A stretch of 12,081 nucleotides of DNA, from the NCBI GenBank assembly GCA_050732575.1, contig JBOHRF010000140.1, positions 1-12,081 on the forward strand. Reading direction: 5' to 3'. Position numbers and translations under genes: made by a program. The notes under the pieces were generated by a model. The model did no database searches. It was not told where the DNA came from and saw only the letters and a program-made list of their open reading frames with translations. This DNA comes from JBBDWZ01 sp050732575. GTDB taxonomy: Bacteria > Gemmatimonadota > Gemmatimonadetes > Longimicrobiales > RSA9. This document shows positions 1-6,985 of this stretch, in pieces (within the stretch, counting starts at the first letter, position 1; every line of letters starts with the position of its first letter).

Positions 1-156
1 GCTACACAGGTCTGGGTCATCGAATCGCGTACACGTTCGGTGATTGTGTACCATTCGCTCACCGATATCGCGGTGCTCCGCGAACCTGAGAGTCTAAGCG
101 CCGGCGATCTTCTGCCTGGTTTCGCAATTCCGATCGCTCATCTGTTCGAGTGGTGA
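1..156 (+). CDS. Uma2-family endonuclease, C-terminal end (cut by window edge)
   Basis: The first 51 codons read in frame 1 and end at TGA 154-156. The fragment carries the typical Uma2 (PF05685) tail: VWVIESRTRSV, then a VYHS strand, a short acidic segment and an ending of the LPGF-IPIAHLF type. Uma2 proteins are about 180-200 residue PD-(D/E)XK-fold putative nucleases, often present in many copies per genome, and most have no known function. The catalytic Asp and Glu lie upstream of the window, so activity cannot be judged. The gene ends 12 nt before the stop codon of the minus-strand helicase relic. Family assignment rests on pattern recognition of the last quarter only. Confidence 0.72.
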   Translation, partial: ATQVWVIESRTRSVIVYHSLTDIAVLREPESLSAGDLLPGFAIPIAHLFEW

Positions 157-167
157 ATCACTTCAAA

Positions 168-432
168 TCAGAACATGCGGACGGCCCCCGCGTTCTCGTC
201 TCCCGTCGCCGCGTTCAGTTTTGATCCCCACAGCACACTGAACTCCGCAAATAAGCGCGACGGTACTGGCACCCCCAGAGGCCACTCGATGTTCATGCTC
301 GGTGCGTGTGTTGAGCAATGGAAGCATGACGGCCCGGGCAAGGGCTGCCGGCCCCTGTCGAGCTGTTACGTGAGCATCTGCAACTGTACCTGCTCTTCCT
401 CCTTGGCCGGAGCCGGGCGGCCCACCCTCGCC
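168..432 (-). pseudogene. Degenerate 3' fragment of a DUF3427-type helicase (second copy of the gene at 7345-10490)
   Basis: Two blocks match the large helicase gene on the same strand. Positions 231-297 align without gaps to 7360-7426 at roughly three quarters identity by eye. Positions 357-412 align to 7957-8012 at higher identity. The minus-strand translation gives KEEEQVQLQMLT, a stop, then QLD, and later MNIEWPLGVPVPSRLFAEF. The helicase has NEEEQVQLQMLTYQLD and MNIEWTLDVLLPPRLFAEF. The Tyr codon TAC has become TAA at 366-368. Between the blocks the relic is 471 nt shorter than the helicase, a multiple of three. Past the helicase stop position the relic reads on to a TGA at 168-170. Weaker homology (RVG then PA) continues to about 432, next to the Uma2 stop. 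It lacks the PLD and motor domains and cannot encode a working enzyme. Confidence 0.78.
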
Positions 433-433
433 G

Positions 434-870
434 CTACGGTGGTGGAAGGAGCGCAGTCACCAGCAGGTGGAGATCTTGAAACGCCACTGGCCGAAGCGAA
501 TCGGCGCGGTGCAACTGACGGATGTCGCGGTAGCCATCCGGGCTAGGACCGCGATACACCTCGACCAGGTCGGCAGGCAGATCGACCAGCCAGGATTCCT
601 GGATTCCGGCGAGCGCATAGAGTGGCGCTTTCTGCGCGCGGTCGAACGCCACAGTGGTGTCCGCGACTTCGACCATCAGGAACACCTGCTCGGCGCGGGG
701 CTGCGCGGTCGCGTAGTCATCATCCCGCGGATGGAACCACCGCGATGTCGGCTCGGGCTCGGAGATTTCGCTCAGGCGCACCGGATTCTGCACACTGACC
801 AGTCCACGGGTCGGTAAGGCCCGCCGCAAGCAGTTTCTGCAGGTGCCTCACGCACGCGGCATGTCGGCTT
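434..870 (-). pseudogene. Uma2-family endonuclease, N-terminally truncated and frameshifted
   Basis: Reading leftward, the family pattern starts abruptly at SRHAACVRHLQKLL (about 870-815). A one-base insertion near 808-812 then moves the frame to RGLVSVQNPVRLSEISEPEP. The expected PDIAVV strand is read as TSRWF because a one-base loss near 748-751 is cancelled by a one-base gain near 733-736. The correct frame resumes at HPRDDDY and runs through VEVADTT, YALAGIQESWLVD and VEVYRGPSPDGYR to TAG at 434-436. In Uma2 (PF05685) the Asp after that Pro and the Glu of the VEV strand belong to the PD-(D/E)XK active site, so the Asp is lost here. About 50 N-terminal residues are missing, because homology begins where the neighbouring gene ends (875). 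A shorter open frame from 829 exists, but it is not a full Uma2. Confidence 0.8.
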
Positions 871-874
871 CTTT

Positions 875-1684
875 TCAAAGACGCGGCACGATTTGCAGGC
901 TCAGAGCCAAAACGTGGTAGTAGTCATCGAAACGCATTCGAAGGGCGAGGCCGGGACGGATCACACCGGTGGTGCGCTCGGCAAAAAACGACTGCTCGTG
1001 CTCCAAATTGAACCAGTCCCCATCCGAATTCGCGCGGATCAACAAGCGGGCGCCCACACGCGCGGCGCGCCTCCGCAAAGCAGGCTCGAGCCCCAGAGTG
1101 CAGGCCAGTCGATTGTCTGGGTGGACATTGTTTGGGCCGGTCGCGAGCCAGAGCGCGCAGCCGCTCGACATCGTGACTGCTGCGCCCTGCCGTCGGATGA
1201 TCAGGCTCTGCAACACAGCGCCGAAGCTGGTGACGTGCGGCAGGAACGCATCGACGCGCTCGAATTCCGTGGCGGCGCCAACACCACTGACAAGGTCTTG
1301 TTTGTCGAGCAGCGGCAACCGGGCACCGAGGTCGAGACTCGAGCGCAAGCCGCGAAAGTGCAGCCCGAAGTAGGGGTTGCCCATCACGCTCCTGCGTTCC
1401 GGCTGCGGACTGGCCGCGGGAGTCTCAAAGGCAAATGGCAATTCCACAATCAATCTGGTGCTGGAATTCAGGGCTGCGTGGGAAGAAAGGAAGAGCACGC
1501 CGCTGGGAAAGCGCGTCGCGTCCGAGAAGATCGATGTGCCGGTGCCCGGGAAGTTGGCGCTGGCAATTTCCACGGCCAACCCGTAGCGGCCCAGTCGGTT
1601 CAGCGCCACGGTCTGCGCGGATAGCGGAAGCACCAGCAAAGCGAGCCACGCGCTCGCGCTGAACGAACAAGCGAACAGTCGCAT
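875..1684 (-). CDS. Secreted protein of unknown function, possible outer-membrane beta-barrel
   Basis: This is an intact frame of 269 residues. I chose the ATG at 1682-1684 because a GAGAGGCGG ribosome-binding site precedes it and a good signal peptide follows: MRL, then a hydrophobic stretch ending LPLSA before QTVA. A start ten codons upstream (1714) is possible but has no better site. The mature part is rich in alternating hydrophobic strands. It contains SRLIVELP-like and GNPYFGLHFRGL segments and a C-terminal strand YYHVLALSLQIV, which is the look of an outer-membrane barrel, although the last residue is Leu and not Phe. One short Cys-bearing segment (SSGCALWLATGPNN) is present. I cannot name a family. 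The gene ends directly at the truncated Uma2 relic, so it may itself have lost its original 3' neighbour. Confidence 0.68.
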   Translation of the reverse strand: MRLFACSFSASAWLALLVLPLSAQTVALNRLGRYGLAVEIASANFPGTGTSIFSDATRFPSGVLFLSSHAALNSSTRLIVELPFAFETPAASPQPERRSVMGNPYFGLHFRGLRSSLDLGARLPLLDKQDLVSGVGAATEFERVDAFLPHVTSFGAVLQSLIIRRQGAAVTMSSGCALWLATGPNNVHPDNRLACTLGLEPALRRRAARVGARLLIRANSDGDWFNLEHEQSFFAERTTGVIRPGLALRMRFDDYYHVLALSLQIVPRL

Positions 1685-1853
1685 ATCCGCCTCTCTGATG
1701 GTGATGCGCAGCAACCAGGATCACGAGCGCTGGACTGGACCACGGGCCTGCAAACGGACGCAGCCATGATAATCGCGGCGTATCAATTCTGAGTCAGATT
1801 GGCGTCAACCGCCAAACACCTCGTGGCGGCCGGGCGCAAGGGCACCAGTCGCA
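1685..1853. other. Intergenic stretch, no gene seen
   Basis: No frame here looks like protein on either strand. It holds the upstream region of the minus-strand gene starting at 1684 and the broken end of the amidohydrolase relic. A weak sigma-70-like pair, CTGACT and GATTAT spaced 17 nt on the minus strand (about 1768-1796), is only four of six in each box and is not a confident promoter. Confidence 0.35.
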
Positions 1854-2231
1854 TCATGCCCATACCTGCCACCAGGGCCGGCCCGTGCCCCAGCGCGCTA
1901 CCCACGCAGTGGGCATGCCGCCCACACCTCTCTCGATGCGGAAACCATTTCGCTGCACGAGACCCGTCAGGTACTTCTTGGTCTCGACCTCCTGCGTGCC
2001 CAGCTCGCTGAAGCTGAACAGCTGATCCACGATCTGCTGCGTGAGCGTGGACATGCTGTCCACCATGCGGATGGCTTGCTGCTTCTGCGCCGTGATGCGC
2101 GCGTCATCTGGTGGAATGTTGGTCGGGAAAGAGTCTGCGGCCTGGCCGCCACCGCGGCCACGCTGAGCAAACGCGGGCGAGGTAGTGGCTACGAGAAGTG
2201 CGGCGATCGCCAGAACCCTGAGTCCGGACAT
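1854..2231 (-). pseudogene. Secreted M20-type amidohydrolase (AbgB-like), N-terminal fragment
   Basis: The fragment begins at ATG 2229-2231 with a signal peptide (MSGLRVLAIAALLVATTSPA then FAQ). The mature start then matches secreted amidohydrolases: a helix with IRMVDSMSTLTQQIVDQLF, then FSELGTQEVETKKYL, then NGFRIERGVGGMPTAWVARW and GTGRP. In M20/AbgB-type hydrolases this leads to metal-binding Asp, Glu and His residues, all of which should lie further downstream. Here the family match stops after GTGRP near 1885. The frame ends at TGA 1854-1856 after only 125 residues, whereas full members have roughly 450-550. No continuation is recognisable in any frame down to 1685. The product, if made, would be a non-catalytic exported peptide. 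The break point is abrupt and looks like a deletion or recombination junction. Confidence 0.75.
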
Positions 2232-2510
2232 GCTGATACCCTGCGTAAGGTCGTGACTGAGATGGAATGAGTTGCCGTCGGTCGGTACCTCGGGCATATC
2301 AGGAGAGGCAACGGGCGTGCGGCAATATCGAGGGCCCAATCGAGCACATCTACGTACTTCCGTGCGGCTGCGTACGTATTCATTCCGATCCAAGTCGATA
2401 GGCGATTCTGCGCATATTGCCGCCGTGCTAGCAACACTCTCAGCTGCGTGGCGCGCTGAAGCCCACGCCCGGACGTGCGGCCGGGTTCCGCACCTGCGGG
2501 GAGCGAGTCG
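2232..2510. other. Intergenic stretch with a possible small minus-strand relic
   Basis: No complete gene is visible. On the minus strand a frame reading through about 2437-2300 gives a protein-like stretch (RRQYAQNRLSTWIGMNTYAA, then KYVDVLDWALDI). I do not recognise it, and it then dissolves into unlikely residues over the amidohydrolase leader. It could be the tail of a lost gene or chance. The right end holds the ribosome-binding site GGGGAG (2498-2503) of the lipoprotein gene that starts at 2511. Confidence 0.3.
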
Positions 2511-4172
2511 ATGATGACGGATTCATGTGGCCGGCCTGCATCTGATCCATCCGATGCGGAAATGCTGGTCAGCGCAGGCAGCGGGCCTTCCCGGCGACGG
2601 TTACGAAGGAGCGGAGCGGTCCTGGTGTTTGTTAGCCTGCTGCTCTCCGGCTGCTTCCACGTCTATCGAGAAGTGCGCGTCGCGGAAGTGTTTCGAAGCG
2701 TTCAACCCACGGTCGTGCGCGCAGCGGTTCGGGCTCACCTCAGAGATGGGTCGGTGGTGGTTTATCCAAACGGCCTCACGGTGAGTCAGACCGATCTCGT
2801 GGGCAGCGGCACACGTCACGACGCACTTCGCGTGACCTCCGCGCCTGCGGGGACCATCTCCATGGACAGCGTGCTCGGCCTGGAGAGTTACACACCCTCC
2901 GTCAACGCGGCGCAGAGTGTTGGCACGAGTGTGCTGGCCACAATCGGTGTGACGGTGTTGACCGTCGGTGGCATGATTGCCATCGCGTGCGCAGCCAATC
3001 CGAAATGTTTTGGCTCGTGCCCCACGGTTTACAGCACCTCGGCGTCCGGTGAACTGCTCGAGGCCGAGCTGTTCTCCTACAGTGTGGCACCTCTGCTGGA
3101 AGGGCGCGATGTCGATCTGCTGGCCGTGCAGGCCGATGCGAACGGCCGTGTCCAGCTCGAAATCCGCAACGAAGCGCTGGAAACTCATCTGATCAATCAC
3201 CTCGAGCTGCTCGAGGTCCGACACGCGAGCGGCGAAGGCGTCGTACCCGATGCGCGCGGCCGGCCCATTGTGCTGGGTGCTCGCACTGCGCCGGCGCATG
3301 CACGCGATCGCAGCGGTCGCGACGTGCGCGCTCTACTGGCCATGCGTGATTCCTCGCACTTTGCGAGCGCTGCTGCGCGGCTCGAGCGCGTCACGGTAAC
3401 CGATTTTCGCGATCACATCGATCTCACACTGCCCAGGCCCGCCGGGCGGGACAGCATTGCCCTGGTCCTGCGCCTGCGCAACACCCTGCTCAACACCGTG
3501 CTCTTTTACGATCTCATGCTGGGTTCCGCGGGCGCGCAGGCGCTGGACTGGCTGGGCACCGATCTGCAGCGCATCGGGCCCGCGGTTGCACTCGGCATGT
3601 GGTACCGTTCGCGCCTCGGTCTGTGGGTTTCCGTCGAGCAGAACGGCTCGTTCGCCGAGGTGGAACGCTTGCCCGATGCCGGACCCATCGCGTGGAAGGA
3701 TGTGGCAGTCCTGGTACCCGTACCGCCACAGGGTGACAGCATGCGCGTCCGGCTGTCGTTCGTGACCGATGAGTGGCGCATCGATCAGGTTTCTATCGCG
3801 CTCGATGCGCGCCGCCCGACGCCTCGTTCATGGCCGGCGCACACGACGCTCACTTCCAGCGGTGCGCCTTCCCCGGATGCCCTGGCACGATTGAGCCGGC
3901 CGGATGAGGCGTACCTGGAAACCGGCCCGGGCGTCACGTTCGTCGTGCGCTTCGAAACGGGTCCGCTTGCACCCGGCGAGTCGCGCACGTTCCTGCTCTC
4001 CTCACAGGGCTATTACACGGAATGGGTGAGACCCGACTGGATCCGCAATTCGACTTCACCGGCGCCCTTCGCGCCCGGCGATTCGACCCTGCTCGAAGCT
4101 CTGCGTCGTTGGCGTACGGTCAAGGATGAGTTCGAGCAACGTTTCCACGAAACCCGTATTCCGGTGAGGTGA
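2511..4172 (+). CDS. Large lipoprotein of unknown function with an SCPxVYS motif
   Basis: The ATG at 2511 has GGGGAG seven bases upstream. This start leaves a long n-region, so ATG 2562 is an alternative giving a more usual signal peptide. Either way an Arg-rich segment (RRRLRRS) leads into a hydrophobic run and the lipobox LLSGC, with the modified Cys encoded near 2652-2654. The protein is therefore expected to be lipid-anchored in the envelope. A second hydrophobic segment (about residues 138-160) precedes a Cys cluster, CAANPKCFGSCPTVYS. I associate SCP-hydrophobic-VYS followed by a VRLEIRNEALETH-like strand with uncharacterised lipoproteins of Gemmatimonadota and related phyla. This is recall, not a search. 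The remaining ~350 residues are beta-rich with no catalytic motif seen. The frame is intact over 1.66 kb. The gene ends 3 nt before the next lipoprotein gene, and the two probably form one operon. Confidence 0.85.
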   Translation: MMTDSCGRPASDPSDAEMLVSAGSGPSRRRLRRSGAVLVFVSLLLSGCFHVYREVRVAEVFRSVQPTVVRAAVRAHLRDGSVVVYPNGLTVSQTDLVGSGTRHDALRVTSAPAGTISMDSVLGLESYTPSVNAAQSVGTSVLATIGVTVLTVGGMIAIACAANPKCFGSCPTVYSTSASGELLEAELFSYSVAPLLEGRDVDLLAVQADANGRVQLEIRNEALETHLINHLELLEVRHASGEGVVPDARGRPIVLGARTAPAHARDRSGRDVRALLAMRDSSHFASAAARLERVTVTDFRDHIDLTLPRPAGRDSIALVLRLRNTLLNTVLFYDLMLGSAGAQALDWLGTDLQRIGPAVALGMWYRSRLGLWVSVEQNGSFAEVERLPDAGPIAWKDVAVLVPVPPQGDSMRVRLSFVTDEWRIDQVSIALDARRPTPRSWPAHTTLTSSGAPSPDALARLSRPDEAYLETGPGVTFVVRFETGPLAPGESRTFLLSSQGYYTEWVRPDWIRNSTSPAPFAPGDSTLLEALRRWRTVKDEFEQRFHETRIPVR

Positions 4173-4175
4173 GCG

Positions 4176-5426
4176 ATGCGTACAGTGCGACATCTCAGAG
4201 CGCAGCACGCTGCACGCGCGCTGCTGCTGGCCTGCGTCCTCGCCATTGGCGGATGCATCGGCCACGGTCCCGATCTCGAGAAGATCCATTTCCATGAAGC
4301 GCGGGGCGCAATGGTTGACGTGCGACTGGTGCCGGGTCGACAGCCGGAAGGCATCACGGGCGAACTGCTGGAAGTACGCGACACGCTCGTAGTGGTTCTC
4401 ACCTACGAAGTCTGGATTGTGCCGCACAGGGATATCGCGTCGCTGACGACCGAGCAAGGACTGCGCACGTCTTTCGGTAACGGGCGACGCGACCCGAGCA
4501 ACCTGCGCCTGCTGAGCCGGTTCCCTTACGGCATGCCTGCAAGTACTCTGGAACGAATCCTGGCCCAGCGCGCGCAGGCTGAGCCGCGCAGCCCGACCGT
4601 CGGATCAAAAAAACCGCAGTCGGACGCAACAGCCGAGTCGGGCACAGCGCGGTTTCTGCAGGACGCGCGCACGGCCACCGAGCGTTATCGTGACCGGGCT
4701 GCGGCCATAGCCGACGGTTATCGAAAGCTGGGTCCCGCATTTCCCGGAATGGGCGAGCATTGGGTGCATCCGGGACTCATCGTGAGTGGAAGGCTGGACG
4801 TGCGGCAGCCGCCCGTTCTGTGTTACGTCGACAGTGGGGGCACGACGTCACTGGTCGCGATTGCCTACGCCATTCCGCTGCGCCCCGGAGAATCGCCACC
4901 CGATACGCCCATGGGGCCTTCGATCTGGCATCAACACGGTGACGCCGTGGATGCGGAAGCCTTGCTGCTGGTGCATCGCTCGCCGGTTGAAGATGCGACG
5001 GCTCCCCGTCTGGCCATGTTCCACGCCTGGGCCTGGACCCGGAATCCGGACGGCCCGTTTGCGCAAAACAACTGGGCCTTGCCCTTCGCACAGTTAGGAC
5101 TGGACGCGCGCGACGTCACGGCCGCGGCCGGGCAGGCGTTGTCGCTGCTCACCACGGGCGATGCATACTACATGCGCATCTTCGAGCTCATCGTCGACGC
5201 GAACGCGCAACACCGGGAAATGATGCAGGCGGGTCTTGGCGCTGCCACGGCGCGCGTCCGTCAATGGCTCGCTTCACGTAGCAGTACCACCGTCGATGCC
5301 ATGGAGTTGCGTGCACTCGAGCAGGTCTGGTTCGAACTGTGGCAGGGTGTCGACCGGCGGGTGGACGCCCGCACGCGCAAGCAACTTCAGAAATACCCCG
5401 GGAGAACCAGACATGAACCGCACTGA
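4176..5426 (+). CDS. Lipoprotein of unknown function, second gene of the pair
   Basis: The gene starts at ATG 4176, 3 nt after the previous stop. GGTGAGG at the end of the upstream gene serves as ribosome-binding site, which suggests translational coupling. The 416-residue protein has a signal peptide ending in the lipobox AIGGC, with Cys27 as the lipidation site. Residues about 35-95 form a short beta-rich domain (VDVRLVPGRQPEGI, then TGELLEVRDTLVVVLTYEVW). A low-complexity linker with KKPQSDATAES follows. The rest is a larger domain with a distinctive stretch FPGMGEHWVHPGLIVSGR and later SIWHQHGD, HAWAWTRNPDGPF and NWALPF. His-rich positions (GEHW, WHQH, FHAW) could bind metal, but this is speculation. 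I do not recognise a named family. The frame is intact, with no sign of decay. Confidence 0.85.
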   Translation: MRTVRHLRAQHAARALLLACVLAIGGCIGHGPDLEKIHFHEARGAMVDVRLVPGRQPEGITGELLEVRDTLVVVLTYEVWIVPHRDIASLTTEQGLRTSFGNGRRDPSNLRLLSRFPYGMPASTLERILAQRAQAEPRSPTVGSKKPQSDATAESGTARFLQDARTATERYRDRAAAIADGYRKLGPAFPGMGEHWVHPGLIVSGRLDVRQPPVLCYVDSGGTTSLVAIAYAIPLRPGESPPDTPMGPSIWHQHGDAVDAEALLLVHRSPVEDATAPRLAMFHAWAWTRNPDGPFAQNNWALPFAQLGLDARDVTAAAGQALSLLTTGDAYYMRIFELIVDANAQHREMMQAGLGAATARVRQWLASRSSTTVDAMELRALEQVWFELWQGVDRRVDARTRKQLQKYPGRTRHEPH

Positions 5427-5453
5427 CGGCGTGGACTGGATGCCCAACATTCT

Positions 5454-5467
5454 GAGCTGCGAAGCTC
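5454..5467. terminator. Small hairpin with GCGA loop between convergent genes
   Basis: GAGCT (5454-5458) pairs perfectly with AGCTC (5463-5467) across a GCGA tetraloop of the GNRA class. An overlapping arrangement CTGAG...CTCAG (5452-5471) can add to it. The hairpin lies 27 nt after the lipoprotein stop and overlaps the stop of the converging relic, so it is well placed to be a terminator in both directions. There is no clear U-tract, and a 5-bp stem is weak. Confidence 0.3.
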
Positions 5468-5792
5468 TCAGCGTTCCACGGTGACGCAGTAGGGCGCGGC
5501 AGCCCTGGTCAGGTTGCTCACTTTCACCGAGTATGCTCCCGTCCGTGTGGGCGTCCACTCCATGCTTGCACAGGCCAGCGTGCATATTGCCGGAGGCAAT
5601 GGACAAACCATTGGCGTCACGAAGCCGGCAACTCAGATCGTGGTGCAGCGCTGCCTGGACAGTGACACGAACCGGGCGCAGGCCCGTGAGACGCAGCGGC
5701 CAGATGTGCGTACCCATGCCCTGGAGTGTATCCAGCGCGATCCGCTGGTAGTCCAGCGTCAACCTTTGGTGGGCGGGGTCCAGCGGTTCCAT
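5468..5792 (-). pseudogene. Frameshifted secreted beta-sandwich (PPC-like) domain remnant
   Basis: Reading leftward from a possible ATG at 5790-5792, the frame gives THIWPLRLTGLRPVRVTVQA and then CRLRDANGLSIASGNMHA. The second half is in another frame: ACASMEWTPTRTGAYSVKVS, then NLTRAAAPYCVTVER and TGA at 5468-5470. The switch is explained by one extra base near 5573-5585. The pattern Cys-x-hydrophobic-x-WTP-x-x-TG-x-Y-x-V-x-V-x-N is typical of bacterial pre-peptidase C-terminal-like or related secreted beta-sandwich domains. A GTG at 5828 could extend the start, but the sequence there overlaps the kinase-type relic on the other strand. No signal peptide is left, so the 5' part is probably missing. 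Without the frameshift it would be about a 108-residue domain. Family naming is tentative; the frame switch is clear. Confidence 0.55.
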
Positions 5793-5846
5793 TGAATCGT
5801 TGGATGTAACGGGCCACTCCGCGCGCACCTGCTCCCGCCCACGGCG

Positions 5847-6510
5847 CGCTCCGAGCTGAGGACGCTCGATCCACGGTACGCCCGCGCTTCCTTGTGGCTG
5901 GCGGAGATGAGAGGCTGGATCGTGCCCGCGCCGCCCAATACGCGCCCGTTGCTAACGCAAGCGCTGGCCAACGGCCGCATTGAACGGTCGTGAGCAGCGC
6001 CTGCTCCGCGCGCAACAACATCTGCACAACGCGGAATACACGCGCGCGTGTGGTGTATATCGCGAGCTGGTTGCCGCCGACTCCCAGGACTATATGGGCT
6101 GGTTGGGTCTGGGCGAGAGTCATCGCCGCGACAGCGTGGTGGTCCGCGATGGGCGCAGTCCTTCCGGCTATTCGTTCAGGAGCAGCTATCACCAGGCGGT
6201 GCAGGCGTACACGCGCGCGTTCGAGTTGCGGCCCTCGTTGCTGGGTGGGAATCGGGACCGATCGTTCTTGGCCATTCGCGATCTGCTCATCACCGCGACA
6301 ACATCATTTCGCGAAGGCAGGATTGCTTCGTCTGACACGCCAAGCTTCCGGGCTTACCCGAGCCTGGCCGGCGATAGCCTGCAGTTCACGCCTCTGCCCA
6401 TTGACGAATTCTCATATGGCCAACGGCACTCCTGGCCGGGCACGCTGACCCAGGCCATGGACCGGGCAACGCGACCCGCTTCGTCGATTGACGCGCATGA
6501 ACGTGGTTGA
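5847..6510 (+). pseudogene. Remnant of the C-terminal TPR region of a Ser/Thr protein kinase
   Basis: The frame at about 5847-5994 reads ELRTLDPRYARASLWLAEMR, then LLTQALANGRIERS and a stop. One base later in frame the protein resumes at about 5989 with EQRLLRAQQHLHNAEYTRAC, GVYRELVAADSQDYMGWLGL and GESHRRDSVVV, then SPSGYSFRSSYHQAV, AYTRAFELRPS and AYPSLAGDSLQFTPLP. It stops at TGA 6508-6510. The repeated Ala, Gly, Tyr and Pro spacing is that of TPR helices. The SPSG-FRSSYH-A stretch is one I associate from memory with long Ser/Thr kinases of Gemmatimonadota-like bacteria, where it follows a transmembrane segment. No kinase domain lies upstream, because the minus-strand relic occupies that space, so the 5' part is gone. 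The same frame continues after the TGA with ANAVEAFLQSHGDRLA, possibly more of the relic (to about 6570). It has no function as it stands. Confidence 0.55.
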
Positions 6511-6667
6511 GCCAACGCGGTCGAGGCGTTCCTGCAGAGCCACGGCGACCGACTCGCGCCGCGCGTGGCGCCGGGAGGTGCGCAACAAGCTCGAGACGCG
6601 ACTCAGGGCTGGCCGAGAACTCGGTCAAGGCATAGCATCGTCAACCACTGCTACTCAACCAGGGTTC

Positions 6668-6985
6668 ATGCGAATGGAACTCAAAATCCGAGTCCCGGTG
6701 GATCGGATCCGCGACTTCTGCCGTAGCCATGGGATACGGAAGCTGGAACTGTTTGGCTCCGTCCTGACGGATGGCTTCAACGATGATAGCGATGTTGATG
6801 TGATGGTCGAGTTCCTGCCGGGCCGCACACCGGGGCTCGCCTTTTTCACTCTCGCAGATGAGCTGGCCGAGATCATAGGCAGGCGGGTTGATCTGCTCAC
6901 CCGCCAATCGGTCGAACAGAGCGAGAACTACATCTTTCGCCGGGAAGCACTGGCCCGCGTCCATACGCTGTATGAAGCGGCCTGA
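6668..6985 (+). CDS. mntA: MntA-type minimal nucleotidyltransferase, antitoxin of a HepT/MntA pair
   Basis: This is a complete 105-residue protein starting at ATG 6668 (ATG 6674 is also possible), with AGGG just upstream. It carries the signature GSx10DxD exactly: Gly30-Ser31, ten residues, then Asp42-Val-Asp44, in the context LFGSVLTDGFNDDSDVDVMV. A third acidic or polar strand position follows in RRVDLLT. In the characterised HepT/MntA (type VII) systems this enzyme uses ATP to AMPylate the partner HEPN toxin on a Tyr, which neutralises it. The size fits the family, and all catalytic residues needed are visible. Its 3' end overlaps the HEPN gene by 14 nt, so the two are co-translated. The longer open frame upstream to 6488 has no family character and is not included. 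Confidence 0.92.
   Translation: MRMELKIRVPVDRIRDFCRSHGIRKLELFGSVLTDGFNDDSDVDVMVEFLPGRTPGLAFFTLADELAEIIGRRVDLLTRQSVEQSENYIFRREALARVHTLYEAA

Noticed and set aside
467..1624. Long + strand open frames across 467-817 and 893-1624
   Set aside because: They lie antisense to the Uma2 relic and the secreted protein. Their residue mix is Arg/Gln/Ala-rich without motifs, as expected of GC-rich shadows.
5413..5484. Small + strand gene starting at ATG 5413 with GGGAG upstream
   Set aside because: It gives only 23 residues with no relatives that I know, overlaps the lipoprotein end, and lies over the hairpin and the converging relic's stop.
5617..6192. 191-codon minus-strand frame
   Set aside because: It is antisense to the kinase-type TPR relic and out of frame with the beta-sandwich relic, with low-complexity composition.
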